Origin: Symsagittifera roscoffensis
Lineage: Eukaryota > Xenacoelomorpha > Acoela > Convolutidae
Reading direction: 5' to 3'
Length of the DNA stretch: 64,000 nt
NCBI RefSeq assembly: GCF_963678635.1
Contig: NC_087064.1
Coordinates: 38,554,706 to 38,618,705 of the forward strand
Shown here: positions 32,291-44,138 of the stretch, piece by piece
How positions within the stretch are numbered: the stretch's first letter is position 1
Layout of the letters: each line of letters starts with the position of its first letter
Program-made: the position numbers and the translations under genes
The notes under the pieces: generated by a model
The model's database searches: none
What the model was told of the DNA's origin: nothing
What the model saw: the letters and a program-made list of their open reading frames with translations, nothing else

Positions 32291-34457
32291 AATATCCCAA
32301 GTCATTTTTTTGATTGATTTGAAGCATGGTTTTCCCTTTGTAGAATTTTTAGAAACAAGTAAATCTCCCAATTCTTGATTTTTTCTTGAAAATTCAAAAT
32401 AACTGGACTACTGCCTTTTCTGGAGTGCTTTTTTGATAAGCAAACTGATCAGATGAGGAGAAGTGAGAGACATGATTTTGAGTCTTAAAAAAAGGGAAGT
32501 AAACAGTATGAGTAATCATGATTTCCATAAACGGAAGAAGTACCAAATATGGAACGTTTTATAACAAATTTCTATCAATGGAAACTGCGTGGGCGTTATT
32601 TCTCCCATAGAAATCCACAGTTCTGGAAAAAAATCTTTCTTCCAGAAGGCAGCTGCCATGTGTCAAGCTCTCCAAAGCTTTTAATCAGAATATAAAAAAA
32701 AATCACTATTTTTTTCTTTTTCCAACGAGTTTTACGAAAACTTAATAGGAACCTCTCTCAATTTCATTTTTAAGTAAATAGATAAATATCAATACAATTA
32801 TCAAGAAATTGACTTCTTTACTTTTTTGTAAAAACACAGATTTCTTACAAACCTTGTTGCAACGAGCGGAGAAATTTTCTATCAGCTAAGTCGAGCAATT
32901 CGACTTAACTTGAAGTGGAAAAGAGCAGAAAAAACACCAAGCAATGCAAGGAAACGACTCGTTCGGAAAAAAATTCAAGAGGCATTATCTTATTTCTAAT
33001 CAAAAACTTGATTCCATCCAAACTCTTGGTTCAGCATTCGAAAAATTCAAAATTAAAAAATAAAAGTGCTAGATTCGGTTCCAAATTCAAATTGGATGCA
33101 GTAACTTGCGCTTTCTATTATGATTGATTTCAACTTTTGGCATAGTATTTATTTGCATTCTCTAAACATATCTGAAATGGTCCGAGAATTTTTGAACAAT
33201 ATCGTCATTTTGTTTAAAATAGAGATTAAAATGTCCCAACAAAATGATAGATTTTTTGTTTATAAAAAATTTTTTCATATGTTTTTTTTCTGGAAACGAA
33301 GCTAATTATGAAAAACTTTCTAAAAAAGGAAAGATATCAATGAAAACGACTACTTTTTTTCACAAACTTGATTGAGCATCTTCTTTTCAGATTTGAAAAC
33401 AAAAATAGCGAACTATCTGAAATCAAAAATTTTATTAAGCATTTCCATCACGTTAGAAATGGTCCTGCAAGTCTGTTTGGATGAATTTATTATGGATTTT
33501 CGAAAATTTAGAAGATTCTATAAGTTCATTTTTAGTGATTTCTCATAAATTCTAGGTGTAAATGTGCAGATTCTAGAAAATAATGACGTCATTTTCTTTG
33601 GTGGGACCTTTCAATATTCTATGGAATTTTCTTGGTGCAGTTTTTGATTGTTTTAGAAAAATATTGCCAAAAAAACTTTCAAAAGAAAACATCTAAGCCT
33701 TTTTCAGAAGCTTGTCTCTACCCAGATGCTCGGCTTAGCTTTCTTGGAGAAGATTCGAAAAACTCAAAACTCATACTTAGTTTTTTTTAAATCTGTTGAT
33801 TGTTGCAATGATGGTTCTGTAAACAGCAGCTTTTCATTTTTTCTTTTAACCTTTAGAATATGTCGAACTTAATTGTCTCATATTTATCAATTTTATTAAC
33901 TCAAAACTTTTTGCATGAATCAAAACTTGATTTGCTTTTTTCAACAAATATACATTTTGTGCTACACATTTTTTCATTTTTTCACAAAGTGCCAGATTTA
34001 GTTTCAAATTTTGAATAGGTGTGCTAAAATAATTAAGAAAAAACAATTTAAAATGCAAAAATTTGTTTTGTGGTTTTCCAAAAAATCTATGCAGAAACTT
34101 GACATTTTTTCTCAAGCAAATGCGGAAAACGCAAAAAATTAGTCGAAAAAACGTGCTGAAATATGAAAAATATTTTGATGATTTCTAGTGCTATTCCCTA
34201 CCTTAATACCTTCTTTTTCCCATCTGTTTGATACAAATAAATGCAAAAAAGTGAATATCTTAACAATCACATAAAGAACCAAGAAACTCATTAACTTCAA
34301 CTTTTAACAGTGTGAGACGGACTTGTTAGAGTTTTCTACAAATTGCTAAATAATTTAATGAAGTTTTTCATAACATGCAAAATTTTCTTTGATTTTTGAA
34401 AACATGTGTGCTGAAATTTGTTAGGAATTTTTTGTGTAAAAGGTAAGATTTTTCGAG

Positions 34458-34980
34458 GGTTTTCGAAAAACATATGCAAACATCCAGTTTATTGTTTTCA
34501 ATGAAAATGCTTGAAAACGCAAAACTTTATTTTAGGAAACTACTTATAGTTTTGTTGAAAAACAATTATATGAAACTACTCAAAATTTTCTTAAGAAAAA
34601 ATTTAGTTAAGAAAAAAATTTAGTTAAGAAAGACATTTTTATCAATAATTTTTTTTAAAAGCGATTTTTTCTTTAAATTTCTTAACATTCATAGAAATAC
34701 TAGAAATACTATCAAAAAAATTTGCAGCATGACCAAATTGTTTTGCTTTTTCTATAAATGTGAAAACATTTAATGAAATTTTTCTCAAAATGCGAAGTTT
34801 TTTTGATTTTTTAACATGTGGGCTAAAAACGTTGTGAAAGATTTTGCATGGTGCAAAAACGATTCTAAAATTTTTAAATTTTGTGCAGTACTTGTACTGA
34901 TTTTTTTTATCATGTGTCAAAAAATGTTGTAAGAAAATTTGCCAATTACATAATAGTTAAATTTTTTATCAGTGTGCAAT
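34458..34980. other. AT-rich stretch, no gene recognised
   Basis: Low-complexity A/T sequence with short direct repeats (aaaaaatttagttaag near 34600-34625). Nothing else seen. Confidence 0.4.
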
Positions 34981-35096
34981 GACCTCCTTGTTAATGTTAT
35001 CTCCTCGTTACAATTTCTCACAATTGAAAATATTAAAAGCAAAAAATTTAAATTACAAAACACAAGGGACAACCAAATTATTAACAATTCAAAGAC

Positions 35097-35552
35097 CTGT
35101 AGATAAGCTGAAGAATTTTGCAAGTTCTCAATTGAGCTCAAAGCTGGTGTTGCCTCCATCGCCGGTGGTTTTCTTGGTTGTTCAATTACTGGAGTTGTCG
35201 GTTCAGAGAACCCCACATCTCTTCGCTTGTAATTGGGTTCACCGCAGATACTTCTTCTTCCCCTGGAAAAAGGAAATCGTTTACAGGTTGAGCCACATAC
35301 CTGGAGTCAGATTCCTCGGGGCCCCTTCTTGTTCTGTAATCTTTGACCTCATTCTCCCTTTTCCAAGCTGATTCTCGGTGATAGGAACCTGCATCTGGGG
35401 CTGTTCGCTGATAACTCTCCGCATGATTTTGATCATGTGCCACACTTGAATAGGGACATTCATTTGAGCCAAGAAAGTCCCAGATACTGACTCGATCATC
35501 CTGGGTGTCATCATTTCTGGTAAAAACCCGACAAGAATTTGAAGTTTTTGTT
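35097..35552 (-). CDS. Candidate host gene fragment: two exons and a 38-bp intron
   Basis: A frame opening after a plausible acceptor (ccgttcag, exon start 35552) reads TRNDDTQDDRVSIWDFLGSN, NECPYSSVAHDQNHAESYQR and RTRRGPEESDSR, rich in charged residues. At 35300 a consensus donor (cag|gtatgt) and at 35263 an acceptor (tttttccag) bound a 38-bp intron. Removing it joins the frame exactly to a second coding-like stretch (ICGEPNYKRRDVGFSEPTTP, then EQPRKPPAMEATPALSSIEN) that is otherwise out of phase. The second exon may end at a cag|gt donor (35097) or read on into a hydrophobic tail stopping at 34917. Upstream exons and the start were not found. Family not recognised. Confidence 0.45.
35263..35300 (-). 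other. 38-bp GT-AG intron
   Basis: Starts gtatgtgg, ends tttttccag, and its length is not a multiple of three. Its removal restores a common frame between two coding-like stretches, which is the main argument that it is real. Confidence 0.5.
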
Positions 35553-35639
35553 CTGAACGGAGAAGATCATTCTGAGAAATAAGTTTCTGAGTCAACAAAT
35601 ATGGAACAAGGACTGATTTAGTGCTGAGAGAGGAGCTAG

Positions 35640-36090
35640 TTGACGTTAGTTAAGTTGAAACTAAAATGTTTTTTTTTACTTTTTTACTAGTGCTTTTTAC
35701 TGGTGCCTTCAATTCAAATGGGTGGGTTAACCCAATCAAAATAAAGTTTCCGTGAATTGACTGTAGTCGTATCCAATCAGAAAGTTTTTTTTCAAGCATT
35801 TTTTTCTTAATTTTTCTCGTTTCCAATCACAAAAATTGTTCATTTGTCTTAGTTTTTTGTATTCAATCAGTCTTCCAAATGAGTGAAAATATTCCCAAAA
35901 GAATTTGAAAAAAAATGACCATAGGCTGCTTCTGTAAAAATTAGAAATTTTGCCGAAATTTTGCCAAAAAAAACAAAAGAAAGAAAACTAAGAAAGTAGC
36001 ATTTCCACAAGTTTCCTCATCAAATCAATTAACTATTTTGTAGATGATCAATAAAAATTTGTTGGTTTTTGCGTAGATAGTCAAATTTTT
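35640..36090. other. No gene recognised
   Basis: AT-rich spacer with a small palindrome (gggttaaccc near 35725) and repeated caatca/tccaatca words. No coding signal. Confidence 0.4.
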
Positions 36091-36336
36091 TCATTTTGAT
36101 GTAAGTTTGAGAGGATAGCTCGAAATCGATATTTTTTTTTCAAGCAAATATCCGGAAATCTTATTCCAAACCTGATCTCGTTGGGTTTTGATTTTTGAAA
36201 ATCTTTGAAGAAATGAAGAAAAAAAGAACTTTGCTGTACTATTTTGATAAATTTGGCTTTTGAGTAGGAAACAAAAAAATCTTTGAGTTATTATCATACA
36301 ATTTTTCATTAACTCCACAAAAAATCTTCGTTTCAT
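36091..36336 (-). CDS. Unrecognised small protein, 81 aa
   Basis: Starts at an ATG sharing its A with the TAA stop of the upstream ORF (TAATG), and ends with TGA or TAA before 36091. The sequence is basic and aromatic-rich (MKRRFFVELMKNC, FFCFLLKSQIYQN, VWNKISGYLLEKK). The stop-start overlap is unusual for animal nuclear genes and more like compact virus-like elements. It may be chance, given the AT-rich context. No family recognised. Confidence 0.3.
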   Translation of the reverse strand: MKRRFFVELMKNCMIITQRFFCFLLKSQIYQNSTAKFFFSSFLQRFSKIKTQRDQVWNKISGYLLEKKISISSYPLKLTSK

Positions 36337-36752
36337 TACATCAAAAAATCCAAAATGAATGAAATTTCTTTTCTAGTTAGGTGTAACTCAGCTCTAAATT
36401 TATAGCTTTGATACTCGATACTCGACTCAAAAGCAATCTTTTTGATTGAGTAAAACTCCCTGAATAGGCCTTTATTTAGTAGGAGAACTCTATTTTGGAC
36501 AACATGAATGTTTAAAATTGTGTGAAAAAAGTAAAAATCTTCTTCTATTTCATCAATAAGGAAATCACACGGGACATTTTCTTTTTCTTGTAAGATAACT
36601 CGAGGAAACTCAAATGACATTTTTACTATAAAGATTATATTTAATCTAAAGTTATGTCTAGAAAACACTGAGTTCTGATTTGTTGAAAAATTTTTCGAAA
36701 AAATTTTAGATTTTTCGAATGAAGGTTTCGTAAGCGATGACGTCATTACCAT
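36336..36752 (-). CDS. Unrecognised protein, 138 aa, divergent from the PolB gene
   Basis: ATG at 36752 (overlapping a TGACGTCA motif); a second ATG at 36620 begins a better-looking stretch (MSFEFPRVILQEKENVPCDF). The middle (LIDEIEEDFYFFHTILNIHV) and end (YKFRAELHLTRKEISFILDF) have balanced charge and periodic hydrophobics unlike nearby noise. The stop overlaps the start of the next ORF. It is transcribed away from the PolB pseudogene, with about 230 bp between them, so it could be another gene of the same mobile element. No homologue recognised. Confidence 0.4.
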   Translation of the reverse strand: MVMTSSLTKPSFEKSKIFSKNFSTNQNSVFSRHNFRLNIIFIVKMSFEFPRVILQEKENVPCDFLIDEIEEDFYFFHTILNIHVVQNRVLLLNKGLFREFYSIKKIAFESSIEYQSYKFRAELHLTRKEISFILDFLM

Positions 36753-36980
36753 AAAAGGAAAATTGCGTGGGTGGTGACGTTACTTCTATTTAAAAAGTGA
36801 CGTCGCTACCATGAAAAGAAAATGAAACAGTCAATCGAATTTTACTTCGAACTTTGCAAAACGTTGATTCGTAAAAGCAATAAAGTAAGTTTTTCCATTC
36901 ATTCAACTGGTGCTTTAAGTTTTTACTTTTGGAACACTTCTAAAGTCTCGGTTTTCTTTTACTATTTTTAAAAAGACATA
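36738..36980. promoter_or_regulatory. Divergent intergenic region with three CRE-like motifs
   Basis: Between the minus-strand ORF and the PolB start are tgacgtca (36738-36745), tgacgtta (36775-36782) and tgacgtcg (36798-36805). The first and third are followed by the same word (taccat with a purine run). CRE/ATF-type factors bind TGACGTCA. The regulatory role is inferred from motif clustering and position only. Confidence 0.4.
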
Positions 36981-39150
36981 ATGCCTGCTCTAAGCCGAAG
37001 AGAAAAGGTCAAGTGCGAGAAATGTGGAGATGAATACAGGAGATCTGATTCTGCGAGACATCCAAACAGATGTGGATATAAAGATGAACATAAGCGGCCT
37101 ATTTATAACGTTCTGTCCAATAGGAAAAGAGAGATGGAATATCGTGTTGCGAAGAAGCGTTCTCAACCAAGTTCGAAGCAGTCAACGGTTTGTCCTTTCT
37201 GTGACTAAGAGTTGCGAGTTGGTACTCTCTCCAACAACATCGGAGAAAAGAACAAGGAGCGAAACAACGGAAGCCAGCGATATTGTAACGGACTTGAGCA
37301 AGATTGTTGAGGAAGAAGAGGAAGATGGTGAAAACTGAAGGAGGAACTTAGTGCTTGTCAACTTTTCCTGGTGGGTACGGAGATGGAAATTGAGAGACAT
37401 AAGGTATATAACTTCCAAAAGTCCAAGATAGATACTAACATTATTAACGAAAAATTTGAAGAAATCTTTAACAAGCGCGATTCTGCAACTAAAATCAACA
37501 TTGCTCTGGCGTTTAATCTTCAAAATTTTGAACTGGTGAATATCGATATTTCTATGCTCACGAAAACAATTTTTTGGTGTGATAAATCCCATTTGCACTG
37601 TACTAAAGCAAACTTGCTAACAATCCAAGAAAAAATAGAAAAGTTTGTGGGACAATGTACCCAAGAACGTCAAAGCACAAGTTGGAGATTCAAGTTGATT
37701 ACTAATGTTACAATTTTTGCTGGTGTGCTCAAACATATCATAATGTGGTGTCCAGACACTGTCTTACCTGAACCTTTACTGCGACATACGCAAGTGAACT
37801 GTTTTTATCCAACAAAGACAAGTAACCATACAAAGAACATCTGTGTCTTTTCCGCGCATTGGCCATGTACATGAACGGACACTTTGATCTCGACTCTCTC
37901 ACTTATAGATATTTTACTGTTTTTGTGTCTGGTTATGATTTGTGAAAAAAGTTTGTGGAATTTCCGTTGAAGACTTGCCTGCTGTTGAAGAAATTGTGCA
38001 AGAAACATGTTTGGATACAATTTCGATATCCAAGAAGGTGAAAATGTAGGAGAACTAGCTCGACAATGTATTGAAAAATTTGATAAAAACAATTAAACTT
38101 CTAAGATTTAACAATTATATCATTCATACAAATGATATAGATAGCTTCTTCAAGTGTTTCCGGTGTCCTAGTTGTGAAGCTCTCTTCAAAAAACCCGACA
38201 GTTTTAACAAACATCTTCTGAGATATATTTACTCGAAAAACATGTATAAGCTTTGCAAAACCATGTTTGAAAAGCTAGAATGATTCAATTTTCCAGTTTC
38301 TGAAGAAAACTAATTTTTTAAAGATCTAGCAGTTTTCGTTTTTCAGTCGATTTGTGTTTCTACAGAAGAGCTAAAAGAGACGCAAACTACAACCTGGATT
38401 TGGTAAACCTGTTCCAATTTCAGTCTCTATATTATCAAATATGATTGCCGAACCCATCTTTTTGTACAAAAAGGATCCAAAGAACTCGATAATTGATTTT
38501 GTAAGCAAACTCGAGCTCTTGACTGAGAAAAGTAAGCTCGAGATGAGAACAAAATTTCATGATATTGAAGTGGCTGTCAAATGAACGAATGAAGAAAAAA
38601 TCTTGGATCAATTAAATGAGCGAGGCAAGAAATATTCAAGTAACTGATTCGAGTACAAAGGCAAATGCAGTGAATAATCGGAAAAAGCAGTTATGTCAAT
38701 CCAATTTTAGAGAATTCAGAAAAATCAACTCATTGATTTGAAACAAAATTGTAAGAGATATATAAACTCTTTGCCTGTTTTTGGATTTAAAAATAGTAGA
38801 CATGATTTGAAATTGATCAAGTCCTACCTAATCCCCTATTTGATTTACGATAAAGAACAAGAAACATCATTAATAAAAAAGCGAACCATTTCATTTCCTT
38901 CAAGTTTGGAGATGTACGATTTCTCGACATAATGAAGTTTGTGGGTGGAGCAACACTCTGGACTTAATTCTCAAATCCTATAAACCTAGCGAAACGAAAG
39001 GATTCTTCCCCTATTAGTGGTTTGATAACCCAGACAAATTTTCCTGAATTGACACTATACGAAGCACGAAATTATTGATTATGAGAAGCCGAGAAAGAGT
39101 GGGCTTGACGAGCAGTAAGCGCTAAAAAAGTTTCAAATCAGGACGGTACG
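36981..39150 (+). pseudogene. Family B DNA polymerase (DNA_pol_B_2 type), N-terminal half, broken
   Basis: Begins at ATG 36981 with a zinc-finger-like block (VKCEKCGDEYRRSDSARH..RC). Further blocks are SATKINIALAFNLQNFE and STSWRFKLITNVTIFAGVL (37371-37740), a second finger (FRCPSCEALFKKPDSFNKH, about 38155-38215), and the exonuclease region: FVFQSICV near 38340 where DFE is expected, and KNSRHDLKLIKSYLIP (about 38795-38835) where N-x-x-Y-D is expected. Both changes remove exonuclease residues. Many frameshifts and stops occur. The family replicates Maverick/Polinton-like elements and linear plasmids by protein priming; here it is dead. The family is assigned from block order and motifs, without a search. 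Confidence 0.75.
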
Positions 39151-39153
39151 CGC

Positions 39154-41389
39154 CGCAAAACGAGGCTTTATTGATTACGACAAGCTGAGAAAAAGTGGGC
39201 TTGACGAGCAGCAAGCGTTGGAAAAACTTCAAAACCAGACAGCCCCCTCATCTGGTTTGGATAATCACAATAATTTACAAGAGACTGGTAGAAGAAGGGA
39301 ATGACTGTGCTCGAGGACTTTTTGCGGTGGTACAACGACAATGATGTTTTCCATCCTCGGAAGCACTGCAAAAATTGAGTTAGTTTTATCATAATAAAGG
39401 GATAGATAAATTGAAACTCGCATGTACTCTTCCAAATCTAGCAAACATGAGTTTGCTCAAACCTACAAATTACAATTTTTATCTTTTTTGCGAAAGTAAA
39501 AAAGATTTGTGTGAAAAAGTTCGTGAAGACATGACTGATGGTCCTTCAGTTTTCTTTACCCGAAAAACTGTAGTTGATGAAAATTTTATCAGAAATGCAT
39601 CGAACATATGTAAATCGATCGTTGGAACTGATGTCAGCCAATTTTACATTTTCTCAATGTGTCAAGATATGCCAACAAGATTGTACATGAGATGGGAGTT
39701 TGACCCCAATATGCAGAAGTTTAAAACCAGACAGAGTTGATCTTGCAACATTGAGAACATTGTCTTGTCTTTCTACCAAGAAACAAACCTAAATGCAAAA
39801 TAGAGGGCTTTTTCACATCTGGAAAAGAGAACATAAATCGACTTTTTTTAATGTAGACGGTTATTGTGATCACTGTAAAACAGTATTAGAGGAAATGGGA
39901 TGCTACTGCCACTTCTGTTTCTGCAGAGAAAGCCGTGCCTTTTTAGCTGATCAGGATAGTGAGCAAGGTAATATGAACAGAGATGAGGTAGGAGAGGAAA
40001 AAGAGCCAATATATGTTCTTGACCATGCGGGAGGTTGTCAAAACATTTTTTCAAACAAAAGTTTCGAAAATTTATTGTTTTTTCTCTCTTTTCTTATTTC
40101 ATACTGAAAGCCTAATGAAACGGAGTTTTTACCAAATTCAGTCGAAAATTAATAAACACATATAAACTCTTTATAAAAAATTGTAATGATATAACTTAAG
40201 AAGTATGTGTGAATTGAATGAAAAATTTGTTGAAACAAGCTAGGATTCGCAAAAGTCTGTTCTTCGCCATGATGTTATTCAACTATGTTTGTAATATAGC
40301 GTAACCAATACTCATGTGCAGAAAAAAGTGCTGCAAAAATTGATTTGCATTGTTTTGCAGCAAAAAAAAGATAGATTTCGACTGTGGAGATTTTTCAGCG
40401 TTTAATCTCACAATTTTGAAAATGGATCAACTGTGACAATCCAGCTCAATATTTGCTCTTTTAAAATGAAAAGTAAATTACTGAGGCTACGATTGCTATA
40501 ATAGCTATTGGTGTCTGTTGCGCATTTAAGATTGGAAAACTATGTTGAATAAATATGAGCGGTGGGAAAAATTAAAAACCAATGACAAGATCAAAAAACA
40601 TAACAGAACTCTTTTTTCTTGAAAAGACCTCTTTCTACAGACTCCCTCCTTGCAAAAATAAAGTATGGATTTAATTTTCATCAACAATATCAGTGTGATT
40701 TAGTTGTTCCAGAATAACTAAAGTCAAAGTTTGCCAACTTTCCTCCAATTTTCAAAAACACCGAAGTGGGACAAAAACGATATTGGAGACTACATGAGAA
40801 ACTATGCAATCAAAAATGAGATGTTAAAATATCTTCAGAGAAAGATGATACCTAGCTTCAAGCCAGAAAGTGGAAGAGTTATGAACCTTCTCTTCAAATT
40901 TATTTGGAACTTTGTTTGCATTGCATCAAATTTTTCCGTTTCGTTCAGTTTTCTCTGCAAAATGTTTCAATAACTTTGTGCAATCAGTGGTTGATGCTAG
41001 AAGAGAAGGATAGGTAAGCCCTTTGTCAGGAGTTGTAGCGAAAACAATGAAACTTCTGGGTAATTTCTCCTATGGAAATCAGATCGTGGATAGATTCATG
41101 CATGTAATCACAAATTAACATGCATACAATATCTAACTTTTTCCTTCGATTGTGTTGCAGTACACATCAAAAGTACAATAAACGGGAGCCGGGACCTTTC
41201 AAAGAGGAACCTAGATGCAAAGAAATGCTATGTTTGTATAGCAAGACATATTGCTGCTATGGCAAAAAGTCAGTAGAACTCAATTTCAGTAGTAAAGGTT
41301 TGAACAAACGAGCTCTAGAAGAATCTGGAGACGGACCCATGTCAAAGTACAGGAGAGGGCTCAATGAAGCAATTAACCTAACAAAATAA
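39154..41389 (+). pseudogene. PolB pseudogene, central to C-terminal part (unit 1)
   Basis: Polymerase-domain blocks in order: KLACTLPNLANMSLLKPTN, then SICKSIVG-type lead and motif A-like TDVSQFYIFSMCQDMPTRLY (39411-39740); a Cys-rich insert DGYCDHCKTVLEEMGCYCHF (about 39855-39915); KWDKNDIGDYMRNYAIKNEM (40731-40860); motif B-like KLLGNFSYGNQIVDRF (about 41050-41095); and a C-terminal block KREPGPFKEEPRCKEMLC with SSKGLNKRALEESGDGPMSKY (41160-41389). The stretch with motif C (the second catalytic Asp pair, DTDS) is missing between motif B and the C-terminus. Frameshifts and stops separate all blocks. Confidence 0.75.
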
Positions 41390-41639
41390 CCGTCAGCCAA
41401 ATGGTGGCCACATTTGAGCAAACAAAGTACTTAGTTATTTTTTTCCAAAAAGACAAGTTCAAGATGATGGAATTAAAATAAAACCATTGAACTTATAAAA
41501 ATTGATGAATGGTAATTAAAATAGAAAAAGTGATGCAATGTATTAAACTTTTGCAGGTTGCAAATTTTTGTTGGTTTTTTTTATAAAGTTGCTGTACTTT
41601 TCAATTACGACGCAGTGATTTAAGTTTTCCTTTTAATTT

Positions 41640-41901
41640 ATTTTTTTTTCTCGGAGAACTCGATTTTTTGAAGTTTCCGTAGAAATCAACATAGGTGCAC
41701 GTAGATAGAGCACTGTTTAAAAAAATTAAGATTATCGTATAATTTAGTTAATTGGTCGAATGATACCAAATCTTATCGTGTTTTCATTTTTTTTTCAAGG
41801 AAAATCACAGTTTTTGAAACTCTTACTATTGACTTACCATGAACAACAAAAAAATTCATTTTACAATCGATACGTAATTAACCATTGATATTTACCAAAT
41901 A
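41640..41901 (+). repeat. Repeat R, partial, ending at duplication junction
   Basis: From about gaagtttccgtag to tttaccaaat, where the second 2,748-bp unit starts. It includes the gtagatagagcactgttt and ccaaatcttatcgtgtttt blocks. Confidence 0.65.
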
Positions 41902-44138
41902 CGCAAAACGAGGCTTTATTGATTACGACAAGCTGAGAAAAAGTGGGCTTGACGAGCAGCAAGCGTTGGAAAAACTTCAAAACCAGACAGCCCCCTCATC
42001 TGGTTTGGATAATCACAATAATTTAAAAGAGACTGGTAGAAGAAGGGAATGACTGTGCTCGAGGACTTTTTGCGGTGGTACAACGACAATGATGTTTTCC
42101 ATCCTCGGAAGCACTGCAAAAATTGAGTTAGTTTTATCATAATAAAGGGATAGATAAATTGAAACTCGCATGTACTCTTCCAAATCTAGCAAACATGAGT
42201 TTGCTCAAACCTACAAATTACAATTTTTATCTTTTTTGCGAAAGTAAAAAAGATTTGTGTGAAAAAGTTCGTGAAGACATGACTGATGGTCCTTCAGTTT
42301 TCTTTACCCGAAAAACTGTAGTTGATGAAAATTTTATCAGAAATGCATCGAACATATGTAAATCGATCGTTGGAACTGATGTCAGCCAATTTTACATTTT
42401 CTCAATGTGTCAAGATATGCCAACAAGATTGTACATGAGATGGGAGTTTGACCCCAATATGCAGAAGTTTAAAACCAGACAGAGTTGATCTTGCAACATT
42501 GAGAACATTGTCTTGTCTTTCTACCAAGAAACAAACCTAAATGCAAAATAGAGGGCTTTTTCACATCTGGAAAAGAGAACATAAATCGACTTTTTTTAAT
42601 GTAGACGGTTATTGTGATCACTGTAAAACAGTATTAGAGGAAATGGGATGCTACTGCCACTTCTGTTTCTGCAGAGAAAGCCGTGCCTTTTTAGCTGATC
42701 AGGATAGTGAGCAAGGTAATATGAACAGAGATGAGGTAGGAGAGGAAAAAGAGCCAATATATGTTCTTGACCATGCGGGAGGTTGTCAAAACATTTTTTC
42801 AAACAAAAGTTTCGAAAATTTATTGTTTTTTCTCTCTTTTCTTATTTCATACTGAAAGCCTAATGAAACGGAGTTTTTACCAAATTCAGTCGAAATTTAA
42901 TAAACACATATAAACTCTTTATAAAAAATTGTAATGATATAACTTAAGAAGTATGTGTGAATTGAATGAAAAATTTGTTGAAACAAGCTAGGATTCGCAA
43001 AAGTCTGTTCTTCGCCATGATGTTATTCAACTATGTTTGTAATATAGCGTAACCAATACTCATGTGCAGAAAAAAGTGCTGCAAAAATTGATTTGCATTG
43101 TTTTGCAGCAAAAAAAAAGATAGATTTCGACTGTGGAGATTTTTCAGCGTTTAATCTCACAATTTTGAAAATGGATCAACTGTGACAATCCAGCTCAATA
43201 TTTGCTCTTTTAAAATGAAAAGTAAATTACTGAGGCTACGATTGCTATAATAGCTATTGGTGTCTGTTGCGCATTTAAGATTGGAAAACTATGTTGAATA
43301 AATATGAGCGGTGGGAAAAATTAAAAACCAATGACAAGATCAAAAAACATAACAGAACTCTTTTTTCTTGAAAAGACCTCTTTCTACAGACTCCCTCCTT
43401 GCAAAAATAAAGTATGGATTTAATTTTCATCAACAATATCAGTGTGATTTAGTTGTTCCAGAATAACTAAAGTCAAAGTTTGCCAACTTTCCTCCAATTT
43501 TCAAAAACACCGAAGTGGGACAAAAACGATATTGGAGACTACATGAGAAACTATGCAATCAAAAATGAGATGTTAAAATATCTTCAGAGAAAGATGATAC
43601 CTAGCTTCAAGCCAGAAAGTGGAAGAGTTATGAACCTTCTCTTCAAATTTATTTGGAACTTTGTTTGCATTGCATCAAATTTTTCCGTTTCGTTCAGTTT
43701 TCTCTGCAAAATGTTTCAATAACTTTGTGCAATCAGTGGTTGATGCTAGAAGAGAAGGATAGGTAAGCCCTTTGTCAGGAGTTGTAGCGAAAACAATGAA
43801 ACTTCTGGGTAATTTCTCCTATGGAAATCAGATCGTGGATAGATTCATGCATTTAATCACAAATTAACATGCATACAATATCTAACTTTTTCCTTCGATT
43901 GTGTTGCAGTACACATCAAAAGTACAATAAACGGGAGCCGGGACCTTTCAAAGAGGAACCTAGATGCAAAGAAATGCTATGTTTGTATAGCAAGACATAT
44001 TGCTGCTATGGCAAAAAGTCAGTAGAACTCAATTTCAGTAGTAAAGGTTTGAACAAACGAGCTCTAGAAGAATCTGGAGACGGACCCATGTCAAAGTACA
44101 GGAGAGGGCTCAATAAAGCAATTAACCTAACAAAATAA
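41902..44138 (+). pseudogene. PolB pseudogene, central to C-terminal part (unit 2)
   Basis: Same blocks as unit 1: motif A-like TDVSQFYIFSMCQDMPTRLY (42159-42488), Cys-rich insert (42600-42660), KWDKNDIGDYMRNY (43480-43600), motif B-like KLLGNFSYGNQIVD (about 43800) and C-terminal SSKGLNKRALEESGDGPM (to 44138). The lesions are identical, including the missing motif C, so all of them predate the duplication. Confidence 0.75.

Larger units (their letters stand above)
25966..34457. repeat. 8.52-kb segmental tandem duplication, unit 2
   Basis: Direct copy of 17444-25965. The left junction (25960-25970) joins AT-rich DNA to mid-gag of BEL. At the right end (about 34457) the similarity stops and unique sequence follows. 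The copy keeps about 46 bp near 26950 that unit 1 lost, and lacks about 76 bp near 32730. Confidence 0.93.
39154..41901 (+). repeat. 2,748-bp tandem duplication, unit 1
   Basis: The word cgcaaaacg starts at 39154 and again at 41902, and everything between repeats with only about six single-base changes that I noticed (for example tttacaagag/tttaaaagag). The unit contains the central and C-terminal PolB fragments and the first part of repeat R. Such similarity implies a very recent event, or an assembly artefact. Confidence 0.95.

Noticed and set aside
34980-35371. 130-codon plus-strand frame
   Set aside because: Antisense to the two-exon candidate, which has consensus splice sites and better composition.
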